In this document: piece after piece, positions 9,618 to 18,571 of the stretch
How positions within the stretch are numbered: position 1 is the first letter of the stretch
Layout of the letters: each line of letters begins with the position of its first letter
Assembly: GCA_051155755.1 (NCBI GenBank)
Contig: DAXETY010000044.1
Location: 9,474-73,473, forward strand
Reading direction: 5' to 3'
Length of the DNA stretch: 64,000 nucleotides
DNA from: DAXETY01 sp051155755
GTDB taxonomy: Bacteria; Desulfobacterota; Desulfobacteria; Desulfobacterales; SG8-13
Position numbers and translations under genes: made by a program
Notes under the pieces: model-generated
Told to the model about the DNA's origin: nothing
What the model saw: only the letters and a program-made list of their open reading frames with translations
Database searches by the model: none

Positions 9618-10259
9618 CTATCGGCGGTAAACCAGATAGGCGGCCGCCACTTTGCGGTATTCTTTCAAGAGCTTGATGACATATTCGCCATTCATCCACC
9701 AGGGTGCGGGCCTGCTGCGAGTCGGATTCACGCTCTGATAAGAAAATTGCAGACCCGATTTACTTTCAAAACGTGAAAACGCCATTGCGGCTCTGCGCAT
9801 GTGGTAGGCCGAGCTCACCACAATCGCCGAATGCAACCGATGTCGGCGCATGATCTCCATCGTTTTTCTTGCCTCGGTATAGGTGCCTCCGTAATCGTCG
9901 AGCCATTGCGCCTCAGCAGGCGTGCTGCGCCCGATCAGGACGCTGACGGAGGAGGCGTCGGACGGCAAACCATAGAAATCGACGGCCCAGCTCCAGCGAA
10001 ACGACGGATGGCGCAGCGGCAGGATCAACACCCCGGCTTTGCCGCGGCGAATCAGTGCGAGGCCTTTTTCGATCCGGTGTTTGTCTTCCGGATGTCCACC
10101 GGCCAGAACAACCACTGCATCGGCTTTGCCGCTTATCGGTTCCCGCTCCACACGGAGAAACGTTTCACCGATCAGCAAAAAACCCAGCACGAGCGTCAGG
10201 ATGAGGCTGCAGACGATGCTGCCGGCCAGTTTAATTGCGATGCGGATTCGAGTCGTCAT
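9618..10259 (-). CDS. YdcF/ElyC-like DUF218 membrane protein
   Basis: The roughly 213-residue protein has one N-terminal membrane segment (about 10-32) followed by a DUF218 domain: ADAVVVLAGGHPEDKHRIEKG, TYTEARKTMEIMRRH, IVVSSAYHMRRA. Family members are linked to envelope and polyprenyl-carrier functions, but the reaction is not established. Its start lies inside the end of the exosortase gene (29-bp overlap), so the two are co-translated or co-transcribed. I chose ATG 10259 over TTG 10265. It is the last gene before the sigma-54 promoter gap. Confidence 0.75.
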   Translation of the reverse strand: MTTRIRIAIKLAGSIVCSLILTLVLGFLLIGETFLRVEREPISGKADAVVVLAGGHPEDKHRIEKGLALIRRGKAGVLILPLRHPSFRWSWAVDFYGLPSDASSVSVLIGRSTPAEAQWLDDYGGTYTEARKTMEIMRRHRLHSAIVVSSAYHMRRAAMAFSRFESKSGLQFSYQSVNPTRSRPAPWWMNGEYVIKLLKEYRKVAAAYLVYRR

Positions 10260-11838
10260 CTGCAAATGCGTTTTTCTCGAGGTGTTTCCGGAGAGAGGCG
10301 CTCAGGTTTCGTACGAAGCGGTCCAGACGGATTTCGGCGTCCTGCTGGGTTTCGCCCGGAAACAGCGGCGTCATGGGCCGGATGAATAGATCGTAGGTGT
10401 TGTCTCGGGACAGGGCGTGCAGAAAGAGGTGGAACCGATTGCGGTCGACGTCGGCGGCAACGTGGTCGCGGGTTTGAAACCAGTAATAAACCAGCTGTTT
10501 TTGCCCCATCTTTTCGATCCACATTTGCTTCACCACGATGTTGCCGAAGCCGGGGATCGAGTCGATGCGTCTGTGCCCGGCTGCCAGGGTTTTCCAGCCC
10601 AGGGAAGGCAGACAGATGTCGGGACTGTGGAAAAAATTTTCGTTTTCCAGAAACGCGGTGCCGCGGTAGCCGATGTACAGCGATATACTGCGCCCTTCCG
10701 GAGAGAGAAACGCCGCGTTCAAGGCTTCTTCGGCACCGGAAAGCGCAACGATATTCGGCGCCAGCGTCTCCGTGCGGCCGGTCCATTCGTCGATCTGCAG
10801 TGGAAATTCGGTAAAGCCGTTTTTCAATCCTATGGGCGGCAGGTTTGACGTCCAATGTCCAAGAAAACCGACCATGAGCAGCAGGCCGGCGCTGACGAGC
10901 ACCGCAACCCAATTCGGCGAACTTTGCAATCCGGAGTCATCGGCGGGTGCCCGCGACGGGGGATCCGACCTCCGGCGGGACAACAAACGCATCCCCAGCG
11001 CCAAAGACAGCAGCAACAGCAGCGCAAAAACGAAAAACAACCAGCCCGAAAAGGCGTGAAAGAAGCTGTCGGCGGTTCCGGGGCCGTAATTCTGGGCCAG
11101 ATATCCAGTGGCGGCAATCCGCAACCCGTTGGCGGCCACAGATATCGGAAAGGTGGCCAATACCAGTATGGCTCGCCGGAATCTTCCCTGCAGGAAGAAA
11201 TAGGCAAACAGCACTGCCAGTGCCAGCATCGGCATCAGGTAACGCAGACCGCTGCAGGCTTCAACCACCTGCAGGCGCGTAACGCCCAGATCGATGATAT
11301 TGCCTTCGACAAACACCGAAACATTCAATATCCGCAACAAGAAGACCCCCAGCTCGGTGGACAGCCGCCGCAGGGGCAGACCCAGGTAAACCTCCAGCGT
11401 CGTGGGCAACGGCAACATAAATACCGTCAATGAAAACGGCAGCGCCAGGAGACGGAAGTAAGCGGTTCCAAAGCAAAACAGCGTGCCGAAGAGCAGTATC
11501 AGCGGCAGCATGAGCCGAACTGCTGTGGGGCTTGAGCCGAGAATTCCGTAAAGACTGAAAAGGATGCACAAAATGAACACCGGCAGGGCTGCCGGCTTCG
11601 GCCTGACAGCGCTCCGAACCAGCAAAGGGCGTTTTTCCAGAATCAGGTATGCCGTCAGGAACGGGATCACCAGGCCAAACGAGGCGTCACCCCCCGAAAT
11701 CCATGTTTTCCAGAGTCCGGTCAGGGTTTGACTGTAGGCGAAGCCAAAACAGGCCGCCAGGAGCAGCCATTGCATTCGAACCGGGGCCGCAGCGGCGGAA
11801 AACTCAGCTTTTGAATGTTTGGAATACATCAACCGCAT
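10231..11838 (-). CDS. xrtD: Exosortase with C-terminal EpsI (DUF3485) domain, XrtD-like
   Basis: The N-terminal half (about residues 20-290) is a multi-pass exosortase with the catalytic cysteine in VVEACSGLRYLMP near residue 196, an arginine in AANGLRIAATG and a histidine in FFHAFSGW. These are the Cys, Arg and His of the archaeosortase/exosortase family, which cleaves C-terminal sorting tails of exported proteins. The C-terminal half (about 310-520) is an EpsI/DUF3485 domain (ENFFHSPDICLPSLGW). The single-chain arrangement matches exosortase D (VPLPA-CTERM type) as I know it; the subtype is inferred. No VPLPA- or PEP-CTERM substrate is encoded in this window. The start is ATG 11838 or ATG 11829, with no clear ribosome site. 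Confidence 0.85.
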   Translation of the reverse strand: MRLMYSKHSKAEFSAAAAPVRMQWLLLAACFGFAYSQTLTGLWKTWISGGDASFGLVIPFLTAYLILEKRPLLVRSAVRPKPAALPVFILCILFSLYGILGSSPTAVRLMLPLILLFGTLFCFGTAYFRLLALPFSLTVFMLPLPTTLEVYLGLPLRRLSTELGVFLLRILNVSVFVEGNIIDLGVTRLQVVEACSGLRYLMPMLALAVLFAYFFLQGRFRRAILVLATFPISVAANGLRIAATGYLAQNYGPGTADSFFHAFSGWLFFVFALLLLLSLALGMRLLSRRRSDPPSRAPADDSGLQSSPNWVAVLVSAGLLLMVGFLGHWTSNLPPIGLKNGFTEFPLQIDEWTGRTETLAPNIVALSGAEEALNAAFLSPEGRSISLYIGYRGTAFLENENFFHSPDICLPSLGWKTLAAGHRRIDSIPGFGNIVVKQMWIEKMGQKQLVYYWFQTRDHVAADVDRNRFHLFLHALSRDNTYDLFIRPMTPLFPGETQQDAEIRLDRFVRNLSASLRKHLEKNAFADDDSNPHRN

Positions 11839-11962
11839 CAAGCGACGGGGGTCGCGGTTTACAGGTGGCGGATGTCCATCCGGATTCCAATATATCCGGA
11901 ACGGCCAACCGGATTCAACTCGACTTCACTCTGTCGGTCGATACAAGGCCGATCGGCAGGCT

Positions 11963-13090
11963 TCAAGCCGCCAACAACGCCTTGTACAATGCTTCGGCTT
12001 TGGCAGCGGCGGCATCCCAGTCGAACAGACCGGCGAACATATGCCGGGCGTTATCGCCGACGCGATGGATGCGCGCCACGTCGCCGACCAGTTGTTTAAC
12101 GATGTTCTGAAAGGCGCGCGGATCGTTGCGCGCAAACAAAAATCCGTTGTGTCCATCCACGATGACCGAATCGAAAGCGGCGATATCGGACACGACACTG
12201 CAGCGGCCGTAAGCGGCTGCTTCCAGTACGGTCAGCGGCATGCCTTCGTCGGCCGAGGGCGTCAAAAACAGCAGGCAGTTGCTGAAGAGTTCTGCCTTTT
12301 CGCGCCCCTGCACCGGGCCGGTGAAAATAATGCGCGAATTCAGTCCGGCCCGCTGTTTCAAACCCTGCCAGTAATCAAATGTGGCGGCGTCCTGAGCCCC
12401 GCCGGCGACCACCAGTTTCAGGTGCCCGGGCAGGATATCCAGCAGGGACAGGGTCCATTCGATCCGCTTGATGGGATCGATCCGCCCCAGAAACAAAAGA
12501 TAGCTCTCACTGTCAAGGCCGTATTTGTCGCGAATAATCGACGGCCGGCGTTTAACGGCGGCCGGCACACCGGCCGGCAGTAAACGGCTGCGTACTGCGT
12601 AGCGGCGCAACAATTTGTCCTGAAGGTGGGGGGCGACGGTGGTTACGCAGTGCGCTCGCCGAATTCCCAAAAGAAAGGCCGTCTTGATGACCCTGCGGCC
12701 CAGCACACCGTATTTTTGATTACCCCAGTTGGATTCCATTGCGTGAACGGTGACCACCGTTTTTTTCCCGGCGGCTCGGATTACCGGCAGGTAAAAAAAC
12801 GAGGCCATGCCGTGAAAGTGGACCACCTGGTAAGATGCCGGGATCACTTTCAGGGTTGTGAAAAAGCCGTTGCTCAACGCATCGCTGGCCTGCAACCGCA
12901 GGGACGGTACACCCTGGATACGAATGCCCCGATACTGCCGGCCGGACCAGTTCCGACAGTACCAGCGCGATCCGAACACCGTAATTTCATGGCCTCGGTC
13001 CACCAGGCGTCTGCCGATCTGTTCGACGTAGGTCTCGATTCCGCCCCAGCGTGCCGGGATGCCTTTGGTGCCGACGAATGCAATCTTCAA
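11963..13090 (-). CDS. Glycosyltransferase family 4 (exopolysaccharide)
   Basis: The 375-residue cytoplasmic GT-B enzyme has the N-terminal acceptor-side motif PARWGGIETYVEQIG and the C-terminal donor-side E-x7-E motif DEGMPLTVLEAA. The start is TTG 13090, which overlaps the stop of the preceding gene (TTGA), with a GAGG element about 10 nt upstream. This points to translational coupling within the polysaccharide operon. Sugar donor and linkage cannot be read from sequence. Confidence 0.88.
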   Translation of the reverse strand: MKIAFVGTKGIPARWGGIETYVEQIGRRLVDRGHEITVFGSRWYCRNWSGRQYRGIRIQGVPSLRLQASDALSNGFFTTLKVIPASYQVVHFHGMASFFYLPVIRAAGKKTVVTVHAMESNWGNQKYGVLGRRVIKTAFLLGIRRAHCVTTVAPHLQDKLLRRYAVRSRLLPAGVPAAVKRRPSIIRDKYGLDSESYLLFLGRIDPIKRIEWTLSLLDILPGHLKLVVAGGAQDAATFDYWQGLKQRAGLNSRIIFTGPVQGREKAELFSNCLLFLTPSADEGMPLTVLEAAAYGRCSVVSDIAAFDSVIVDGHNGFLFARNDPRAFQNIVKQLVGDVARIHRVGDNARHMFAGLFDWDAAAAKAEALYKALLAA

Positions 13091-14247
13091 AACCTGTGGT
13101 TCCTCGAATGTGCGGGACCGCTTGGGGTAGCAAGAACCAGATCCACGGCTGCGGACTCCCAGTCAAAAGTGAAATGATCCCGGCGCTCGTCGGAAAGGGC
13201 GGCCAGGCGTCTTCGAAACTCGATGTCGCCGGCAGCCCGGGTCAATTTGTTTCGCAATTCCACTGTGGAGGTGATTGAAAATAGAAGTTCATCATATGCC
13301 AGCAACTCGATAATCTCCGGTATCCGGCTGCCGAGACACGGAACACCGCAACCCAGGGCTTCCAATAGTGCATTGGGCGAACCTTCCCGGGCACTGGGAA
13401 ATACAAACAGGTCGGCGGCTGCGATCACCGGAAACGGCGACTCGAGCCATCCGGTAAACACGACTCGGCCCGGCCGGGTGATTGCCGCGGCAAGCTGCTC
13501 CAGGCGGCGGCGTTCGCCGCCGTCATTTAAATCATCTCCCACGACTACCAGGCGACTTTCTACCATATCCAATTGCGCGAACGCACGGATCAGAAAATCG
13601 ATATTCTTCAGCGGGCTGAGGGGCGCCGCCGTGACGATCACGAATTCGGTATCCTCAAGCCCGTATCGACCGCGGACGGCGGCCTTATCCTTCTCTGAAG
13701 CCACCGGCGGTGCAGTTACGTCGTTGGGCAACACGGATGTCCGCATCCCATGGTAACGCCGCTGCACGTCGCGGCGCATGATTTCGCTGGCCGTTACCAC
13801 TCGTGACGAACAGGCCAGGCCGATTTTCTGGAACAGCTCCAACATCCGCACCCGCAACATCGATTTTTGCTGCAGGATCGCTTCGGCGGTTACATCGGCA
13901 CGCAAAAAGGTCACCATGGGCCGTTTCAGCACCCCTGCCGCCGGAGCGCATACAAAAGCGTAAAACGATGAAAATACCACGATTCTTTCCGGCCTGAGAC
14001 GGCGAATTTGCCACAGGCAGGCCAACGGCGCCCACAATAAAAACAGACACCAGAAAAGTGCATTTTCGCGGCGTCCGAACGGCATTTTCAGACGGTGGGC
14101 GAAGATGTTGGCATGCCGCACCGGCAGCGCTTCCAATGAAAGGTAATGCAAGTGAATGCCGCGATCGGCCAGACCTTGATAAAGGCGGTACAGCCGGCGG
14201 TTGAACCCGCCGCGTTTATGGCGATAGTAAATCGAAAAAATTCTCAT
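13087..14247 (-). CDS. Glycosyltransferase family 4 (exopolysaccharide)
   Basis: The 386-residue GT-B glycosyltransferase has a C-terminal E-x7-E motif (SAREGSPNALLEALGCG) and a Rossmann-type PLSPLKNIDFLIRAF region. It is flanked by the polymerase gene upstream and another GT4 gene downstream, whose TTG start overlaps its stop. It should add one sugar of the lipid-linked repeat unit. Start ATG 14247; specificity unknown. Confidence 0.87.
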   Translation of the reverse strand: MRIFSIYYRHKRGGFNRRLYRLYQGLADRGIHLHYLSLEALPVRHANIFAHRLKMPFGRRENALFWCLFLLWAPLACLWQIRRLRPERIVVFSSFYAFVCAPAAGVLKRPMVTFLRADVTAEAILQQKSMLRVRMLELFQKIGLACSSRVVTASEIMRRDVQRRYHGMRTSVLPNDVTAPPVASEKDKAAVRGRYGLEDTEFVIVTAAPLSPLKNIDFLIRAFAQLDMVESRLVVVGDDLNDGGERRRLEQLAAAITRPGRVVFTGWLESPFPVIAAADLFVFPSAREGSPNALLEALGCGVPCLGSRIPEIIELLAYDELLFSITSTVELRNKLTRAAGDIEFRRRLAALSDERRDHFTFDWESAAVDLVLATPSGPAHSRNHRF

Positions 14248-14286
14248 TGAAAACGATCTTGTTCTTCCAGGTTTGAACCGTTCGGC

Positions 14287-15615
14287 TCAGGCCCCGTTTC
14301 GTTCGGTGACGACCTGCATTCCGGCGGCCTCCTTGCCCCGGTCGGCCTGTTCGATCCCGATCAGGGCCCCGCTAAATACAGCCCAAACCGACAGGTAGAT
14401 CACCCCGGAGGTGATGTTGGTCATGTGCAGGGCCAGGACCATGAAAAAAGCGGCCATCCCCAGTGCTCCCAGACGCCGATAGCCCGGCGGGTGCCCCCGG
14501 TTGAGCAGCGGCAGCAACAAAGCGAAAACCCGCCACAGAATAAACAGGTACAGCGCGAATCCAACCACCCCGCAGCCCATCAGGATCTCGGCGAAATCGT
14601 TGTGGATGTATTTTTTATTGCCCAGGTAGACGTAGGAGGAGCCGATGCCGCTGCCGAATATCTGCTGAAAGACGGTGGCCCGGTAGCGATAATGCTGATA
14701 AAAACCCATCAGACCGCCCACCCGTCCGGAACCGAGCTTTTCGATTTGCCCCTGCTCGTATTTTTCGCCCAGCTCCGTCCACCGGCTCAGATAGCGGCTT
14801 TGGCCCAGGGTGAAATACAGTCCCGCTAGCACCGCCACGGTGATGATTCCAATGACGAAAAAGTGCGTTACATTCCGGCCGCCGTATCGGATCCGGAAAA
14901 ACTGGTAGGCTGCAAAGCCCACCAGGAGTGCGATCACAGGAGATCGAACAAAGGTCAGCACGATGACGGTCAGGGACAACAGTATCAGAAACCAGGAAAA
15001 AAGACGGCTCGGATGGGATGCCGCGCTGGTTTTCAGTGCCAGCACCGGTATGGCAATTGCCAGGTAATTTGCCAGGGTCTTACCGGAACTGAAACCGGCT
15101 CCGTAGGATTCCACCCCGGTTTCATAGGTGAACCGCTGACCGTAGATTCCCATCCAGGAGAGAAAAAACGAAACGATGACCGTCACCACTGCCAGACAGA
15201 CCGCAAAGTGAATCGGCGGCAGATCCGATTCCGCCTCGAAAAGCTTGGTGGAAGAAACCAGAATAAAAAGCCAGGTGGCAATTTTCAACACCCAGGAAAT
15301 GCTGCTCATCCGCACCGGCGAAAAAAAGGCCGTGAGCAGGGCATAGATCACGAATATCACGACGGCGGCTTCCAGCCAGGGGTTGCGAACCGGATGAAGC
15401 ATCATGTTCAGGGTGGCCAGCGACAGCACCATGAAACCGAACAGCATGGATGGATTGAGGGTGAAGCCCAGCACGACGATTTCGCTTCCGATCATCTGGC
15501 CGACGAAAGGGTAGAAGACGATCAGGGAAAGGTAGAAAAACCTGCGTTCGACCAGAAAGAGAAAAAGCGAGATCAAGGTCAGTACGCAGGCGGCAAGCAG
15601 CGCGAGATTTTCCAT
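14287..15615 (-). CDS. O-antigen ligase/polymerase family membrane protein (Wzy-like)
   Basis: The 442-residue protein has about ten or more membrane segments and a periplasmic loop ending in the family's Wzy_C signature (YIHNDFAEILMGCGVVGFALY). Between a flippase/glycosyltransferase block and an exosortase, it most likely polymerises the exopolysaccharide repeat at the periplasmic face. Ligase and polymerase roles cannot be separated by sequence alone. Start ATG 15615. Confidence 0.85.
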   Translation of the reverse strand: MENLALLAACVLTLISLFLFLVERRFFYLSLIVFYPFVGQMIGSEIVVLGFTLNPSMLFGFMVLSLATLNMMLHPVRNPWLEAAVVIFVIYALLTAFFSPVRMSSISWVLKIATWLFILVSSTKLFEAESDLPPIHFAVCLAVVTVIVSFFLSWMGIYGQRFTYETGVESYGAGFSSGKTLANYLAIAIPVLALKTSAASHPSRLFSWFLILLSLTVIVLTFVRSPVIALLVGFAAYQFFRIRYGGRNVTHFFVIGIITVAVLAGLYFTLGQSRYLSRWTELGEKYEQGQIEKLGSGRVGGLMGFYQHYRYRATVFQQIFGSGIGSSYVYLGNKKYIHNDFAEILMGCGVVGFALYLFILWRVFALLLPLLNRGHPPGYRRLGALGMAAFFMVLALHMTNITSGVIYLSVWAVFSGALIGIEQADRGKEAAGMQVVTERNGA

Positions 15616-15669
15616 GGCACACGCAAGCGGCTATGAGCGGCCGACTTTGCAGCCGCTCGAATCGAACCT

Positions 15670-16971
15670 TTAGCGATACAAGGTTTCATTCTTATTGGTT
15701 TCCCGGGATGCAGCCATCAGCTCACGGCAAAGCCGTTCGAACTGATCACCGGTTTCCGATGCCCGGAACGGTCGGATTTTTTTCGGGTCGAGTCGGAATA
15801 CAGATTTCCGCCGACTCCAATTCCGATAGATCGCCACCAGCCGGTCGCTTACCGAATGGGCATTGCGGGGGTCGACGACATCACCGGCACCTGTGCGGAG
15901 CATGGCATCTTTCAACGCTCCGTCTTCTGCCAGGCAAAGAATCGGTTTTCCCACCGATAGATAATCGAAGAACTTGGCCGGCAGAAACATCTCATGTCCG
16001 GGCCCATAGGAGTTGATCAGCAGCAACAGGCTGGCCTGCTGAAGTTTCTGCAACAGCTCGGAACGCGGGATGCGGGGGTTCAGCCTCACGGTTGCTGCCA
16101 GGCCGAGCCGGTCGCAGTCCCGGGCGATCCGACGATGGTCGTACACGCCGAAAAAATCGACCCGGGTGTGTCGCGCCAGTGCCGGGTTGCGGGCGCAGGC
16201 ATCGGCCAGTCCCCGCAAAAAGAACTGCGGGCTGCGATTTCCATAAAAATTTCCGGCATACACGATTCGAAATCCGGGATCCGGTTCGAATCGGACCGAT
16301 TGCGGAGGTGCTTCGAAACCATTGGTGATGGTCAGATGGCGGCCCGGGCCGCAGAGTTTGGCGGTTTGAATGCGAAGGCATTCGTCGGTGACGAACACGC
16401 TGGCCCCGGCATTGCGGACCGCGTATTTTTCAAGCTGGGCTTCGAAAACGCGGCGCGGCCGGGAGCCCTTGTAAAAAGGGTTTAACGACCAGAGATCGCG
16501 GTAATCGAAAATGAGGGCGGTTTCGGTGAATTTGCGGATCAGGGCGGCGGCCAGGAAGACGCTGAAAGGCTGACCGGAAGCCACGATCAGGGGAATGCGA
16601 TGAAGTCGAACGGCCTGAATGCCGGCAGAAACGGCTGTCGGCAGCCAGGCCAATGTGCCGTCAGGCACTGCCAGTCGATTCCAGGCCCGCCAGACCCACA
16701 GACGCAGCGGCCCCGGATGGGTCGATGTCCGGCCGGGCGCGGGAAAGATCATCGGCACCCGGATGACATGGCAATATTGCGCGATTTCCGCGACCCCTTG
16801 CGGTGCATAGGAATAATAAATGCCATTGGCAGGCGCCACGACAAACACCTGCCAGCCCCGTTGCCAAAGATGCTTGATAAAGCGAACCGGACGCTGGGCA
16901 CCGACATCATTGGAGGGCGGGAACTGATACAGAATAAACAAAATACTGGGATTCCGGCCGTCAGCGCTCAT
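15670..16971 (-). CDS. Glycosyltransferase family 4 (WbuB-like)
   Basis: The 433-residue GT-B enzyme has an N-terminal FILYQFPPSNDVGAQRPVRF motif typical of glycosyltransferases in flippase/polymerase polysaccharide loci, and a C-terminal MFLPAKFFDYLSVGKPILCL donor-binding region. Its ATG overlaps the flippase stop (ATGA), so the two are translationally coupled. Substrate unknown. Confidence 0.87.
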   Translation of the reverse strand: MSADGRNPSILFILYQFPPSNDVGAQRPVRFIKHLWQRGWQVFVVAPANGIYYSYAPQGVAEIAQYCHVIRVPMIFPAPGRTSTHPGPLRLWVWRAWNRLAVPDGTLAWLPTAVSAGIQAVRLHRIPLIVASGQPFSVFLAAALIRKFTETALIFDYRDLWSLNPFYKGSRPRRVFEAQLEKYAVRNAGASVFVTDECLRIQTAKLCGPGRHLTITNGFEAPPQSVRFEPDPGFRIVYAGNFYGNRSPQFFLRGLADACARNPALARHTRVDFFGVYDHRRIARDCDRLGLAATVRLNPRIPRSELLQKLQQASLLLLINSYGPGHEMFLPAKFFDYLSVGKPILCLAEDGALKDAMLRTGAGDVVDPRNAHSVSDRLVAIYRNWSRRKSVFRLDPKKIRPFRASETGDQFERLCRELMAASRETNKNETLYR

Positions 16972-18506
16972 TCGGCCCCTCCGGCCGTTTGACGTTTTTG
17001 ACGCAACATCGCTAGCATGTCAACAGCGGCATGGCGACAAAAAACCAGAATCACGATCGCGTAGATCGTACCTCCGGCGGCGGTTTTCGCCACCAGATCA
17101 ACCAGCGGCCGCCCGCTTTGCGGGCAGAGGATCAATGCAGCCGTCATGGCCGCTGCCGCGGCAACAATGCTGCGGATCGTGCGCCAGGGCAAGCGCCAGG
17201 CCAAATACCGGCTGCCGCGCCACAGGGACAGCGCAAGGGCCGCTGCGTATGCGCCAAAGGTAGCCACCGCGGCTCCGGTCATCCCCAGTTGCGGGATCAG
17301 CAGACTGTTCAGAAGCAGGTTCAGCAAAGCGGCCAGTGCATACAGGCCGAACAGCGAAGCGGTTTTCTCCCGTAATTCGAAACTTTTGTTGGTATAAACG
17401 CAAAGTCCCATCAGAAAAACCCCGCCGGCAATCCAGGGTACGATAATCGCCGCTTCGGCGAATGCATCGCCCAGGACGACATCGACGATTTGACGGTGGA
17501 GCATCACACACAGAACCAGAACCGGCGTAAGGACCAGGAAAAACAGCCCCATCATTTCGGCCATCAGCCAACGGGTCCGAGCGATGCCTTCTTTTTCATA
17601 AACCTGTATCAACATCGGAAAAGTGGCCAGCATCAGAAAGGTCACCGGTGCAGTCATCCCGGTTTCGATGATCCGGTATCCGGCGGCATAGATGCCCACG
17701 GCGGAAGCATCCAGCAAGTACCCCAGAAAATATCGATCCGAAGCAGCCAGGATCATATTGGTCAGGGCCAGTCCCACCAACGGAATTCCGTAGGCGGCCC
17801 AATGCCGAAACATATCCCGCCGGATAAGCGTTGCTGCCGGTTTCCAGCGCCTTGACAACGAAACGAAGCCCGCAACGGCTCCCAGCAGCATGCCGGCGAT
17901 CAACCCCCAGAGAATGGCATCCGCCTGTCGGCCGAAACCGATGATCAGCATCAGGGCCACCACCAGACGCACCAGCGCGCTTGTGGAAATCAACACGGAA
18001 TAATGCAGGCTTTGCCGCATTGCCCTCAAAAAACCGAGCATCAACATGCAGCCCGAGTAGGCGAACAGCACCGCTGGACCGAGGTAGAACATTGCATGCA
18101 GGCGGGCATCATCAGAGGGCAGCAGCTGCAGCGCCGTCATCCACACCAGGCCGACGGCCGCCGCCAACATCAGAAAACCGAACACCGCGGTCGAGAAGAA
18201 CTCGTCCGGGCGCCGGTTTGCTTCGCGGGTGTAAAATCGCAGAACGGATTGATTGATCCAACTGAAGAACATTGTGTGGATGAACAGTACGGTGGTGTAA
18301 ACCAGGATATAGCGACCGTATTCGGTCGGTGCCAGCAAGCGGCTGAACGCCGCCACGGACACGAATCCCACCACCGCGGGGATTGCGGCCGAAGGCAGGT
18401 AGCGCAGCAGATCGTGCAGGGTGTTGGCGGTGGCTTTTTCCAAAGTCCCGGCGTCGCGTGTCGTTTGTGTTTTTAGAAAGATTTTAGCGGTTTCGTCAAC
18501 ATTCAT
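16968..18506 (-). CDS. Polysaccharide flippase (Wzx/MATE-like)
   Basis: The 512-residue protein has about 12-14 membrane segments and the two-lobed pattern of MVF-superfamily lipid-linked oligosaccharide flippases, moving undecaprenyl-linked repeats to the periplasm. It is the first gene of the polysaccharide locus in transcription order. It lies 65 bp downstream of cobT on the same strand. A TATAAT stands directly before its ATG but I find no good -35, so its promoter is unclear and readthrough from cobT is possible. Confidence 0.87.
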   Translation of the reverse strand: MNVDETAKIFLKTQTTRDAGTLEKATANTLHDLLRYLPSAAIPAVVGFVSVAAFSRLLAPTEYGRYILVYTTVLFIHTMFFSWINQSVLRFYTREANRRPDEFFSTAVFGFLMLAAAVGLVWMTALQLLPSDDARLHAMFYLGPAVLFAYSGCMLMLGFLRAMRQSLHYSVLISTSALVRLVVALMLIIGFGRQADAILWGLIAGMLLGAVAGFVSLSRRWKPAATLIRRDMFRHWAAYGIPLVGLALTNMILAASDRYFLGYLLDASAVGIYAAGYRIIETGMTAPVTFLMLATFPMLIQVYEKEGIARTRWLMAEMMGLFFLVLTPVLVLCVMLHRQIVDVVLGDAFAEAAIIVPWIAGGVFLMGLCVYTNKSFELREKTASLFGLYALAALLNLLLNSLLIPQLGMTGAAVATFGAYAAALALSLWRGSRYLAWRLPWRTIRSIVAAAAAMTAALILCPQSGRPLVDLVAKTAAGGTIYAIVILVFCRHAAVDMLAMLRQKRQTAGGAE

Positions 18507-18533
18507 TATAGGGCAAACGGGGGGAAAAGGAAA

Positions 18534-18568
18534 GAAGCCCGCAACGCGGAACCCGCAACCCGCAACCC
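18534..18568. repeat. Short iterated GCGGGTT-type repeat
   Basis: The gap between cobT and the flippase gene holds an iterated word (CGCAACGCGGAACCCG, then CAACCCGCAACCCG). The same word family recurs at 27900-27930, 46880-46940 and 52066-52102. It belongs to the composite repeat described elsewhere in this annotation. Confidence 0.7.
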
Positions 18569-18571
18569 GAT

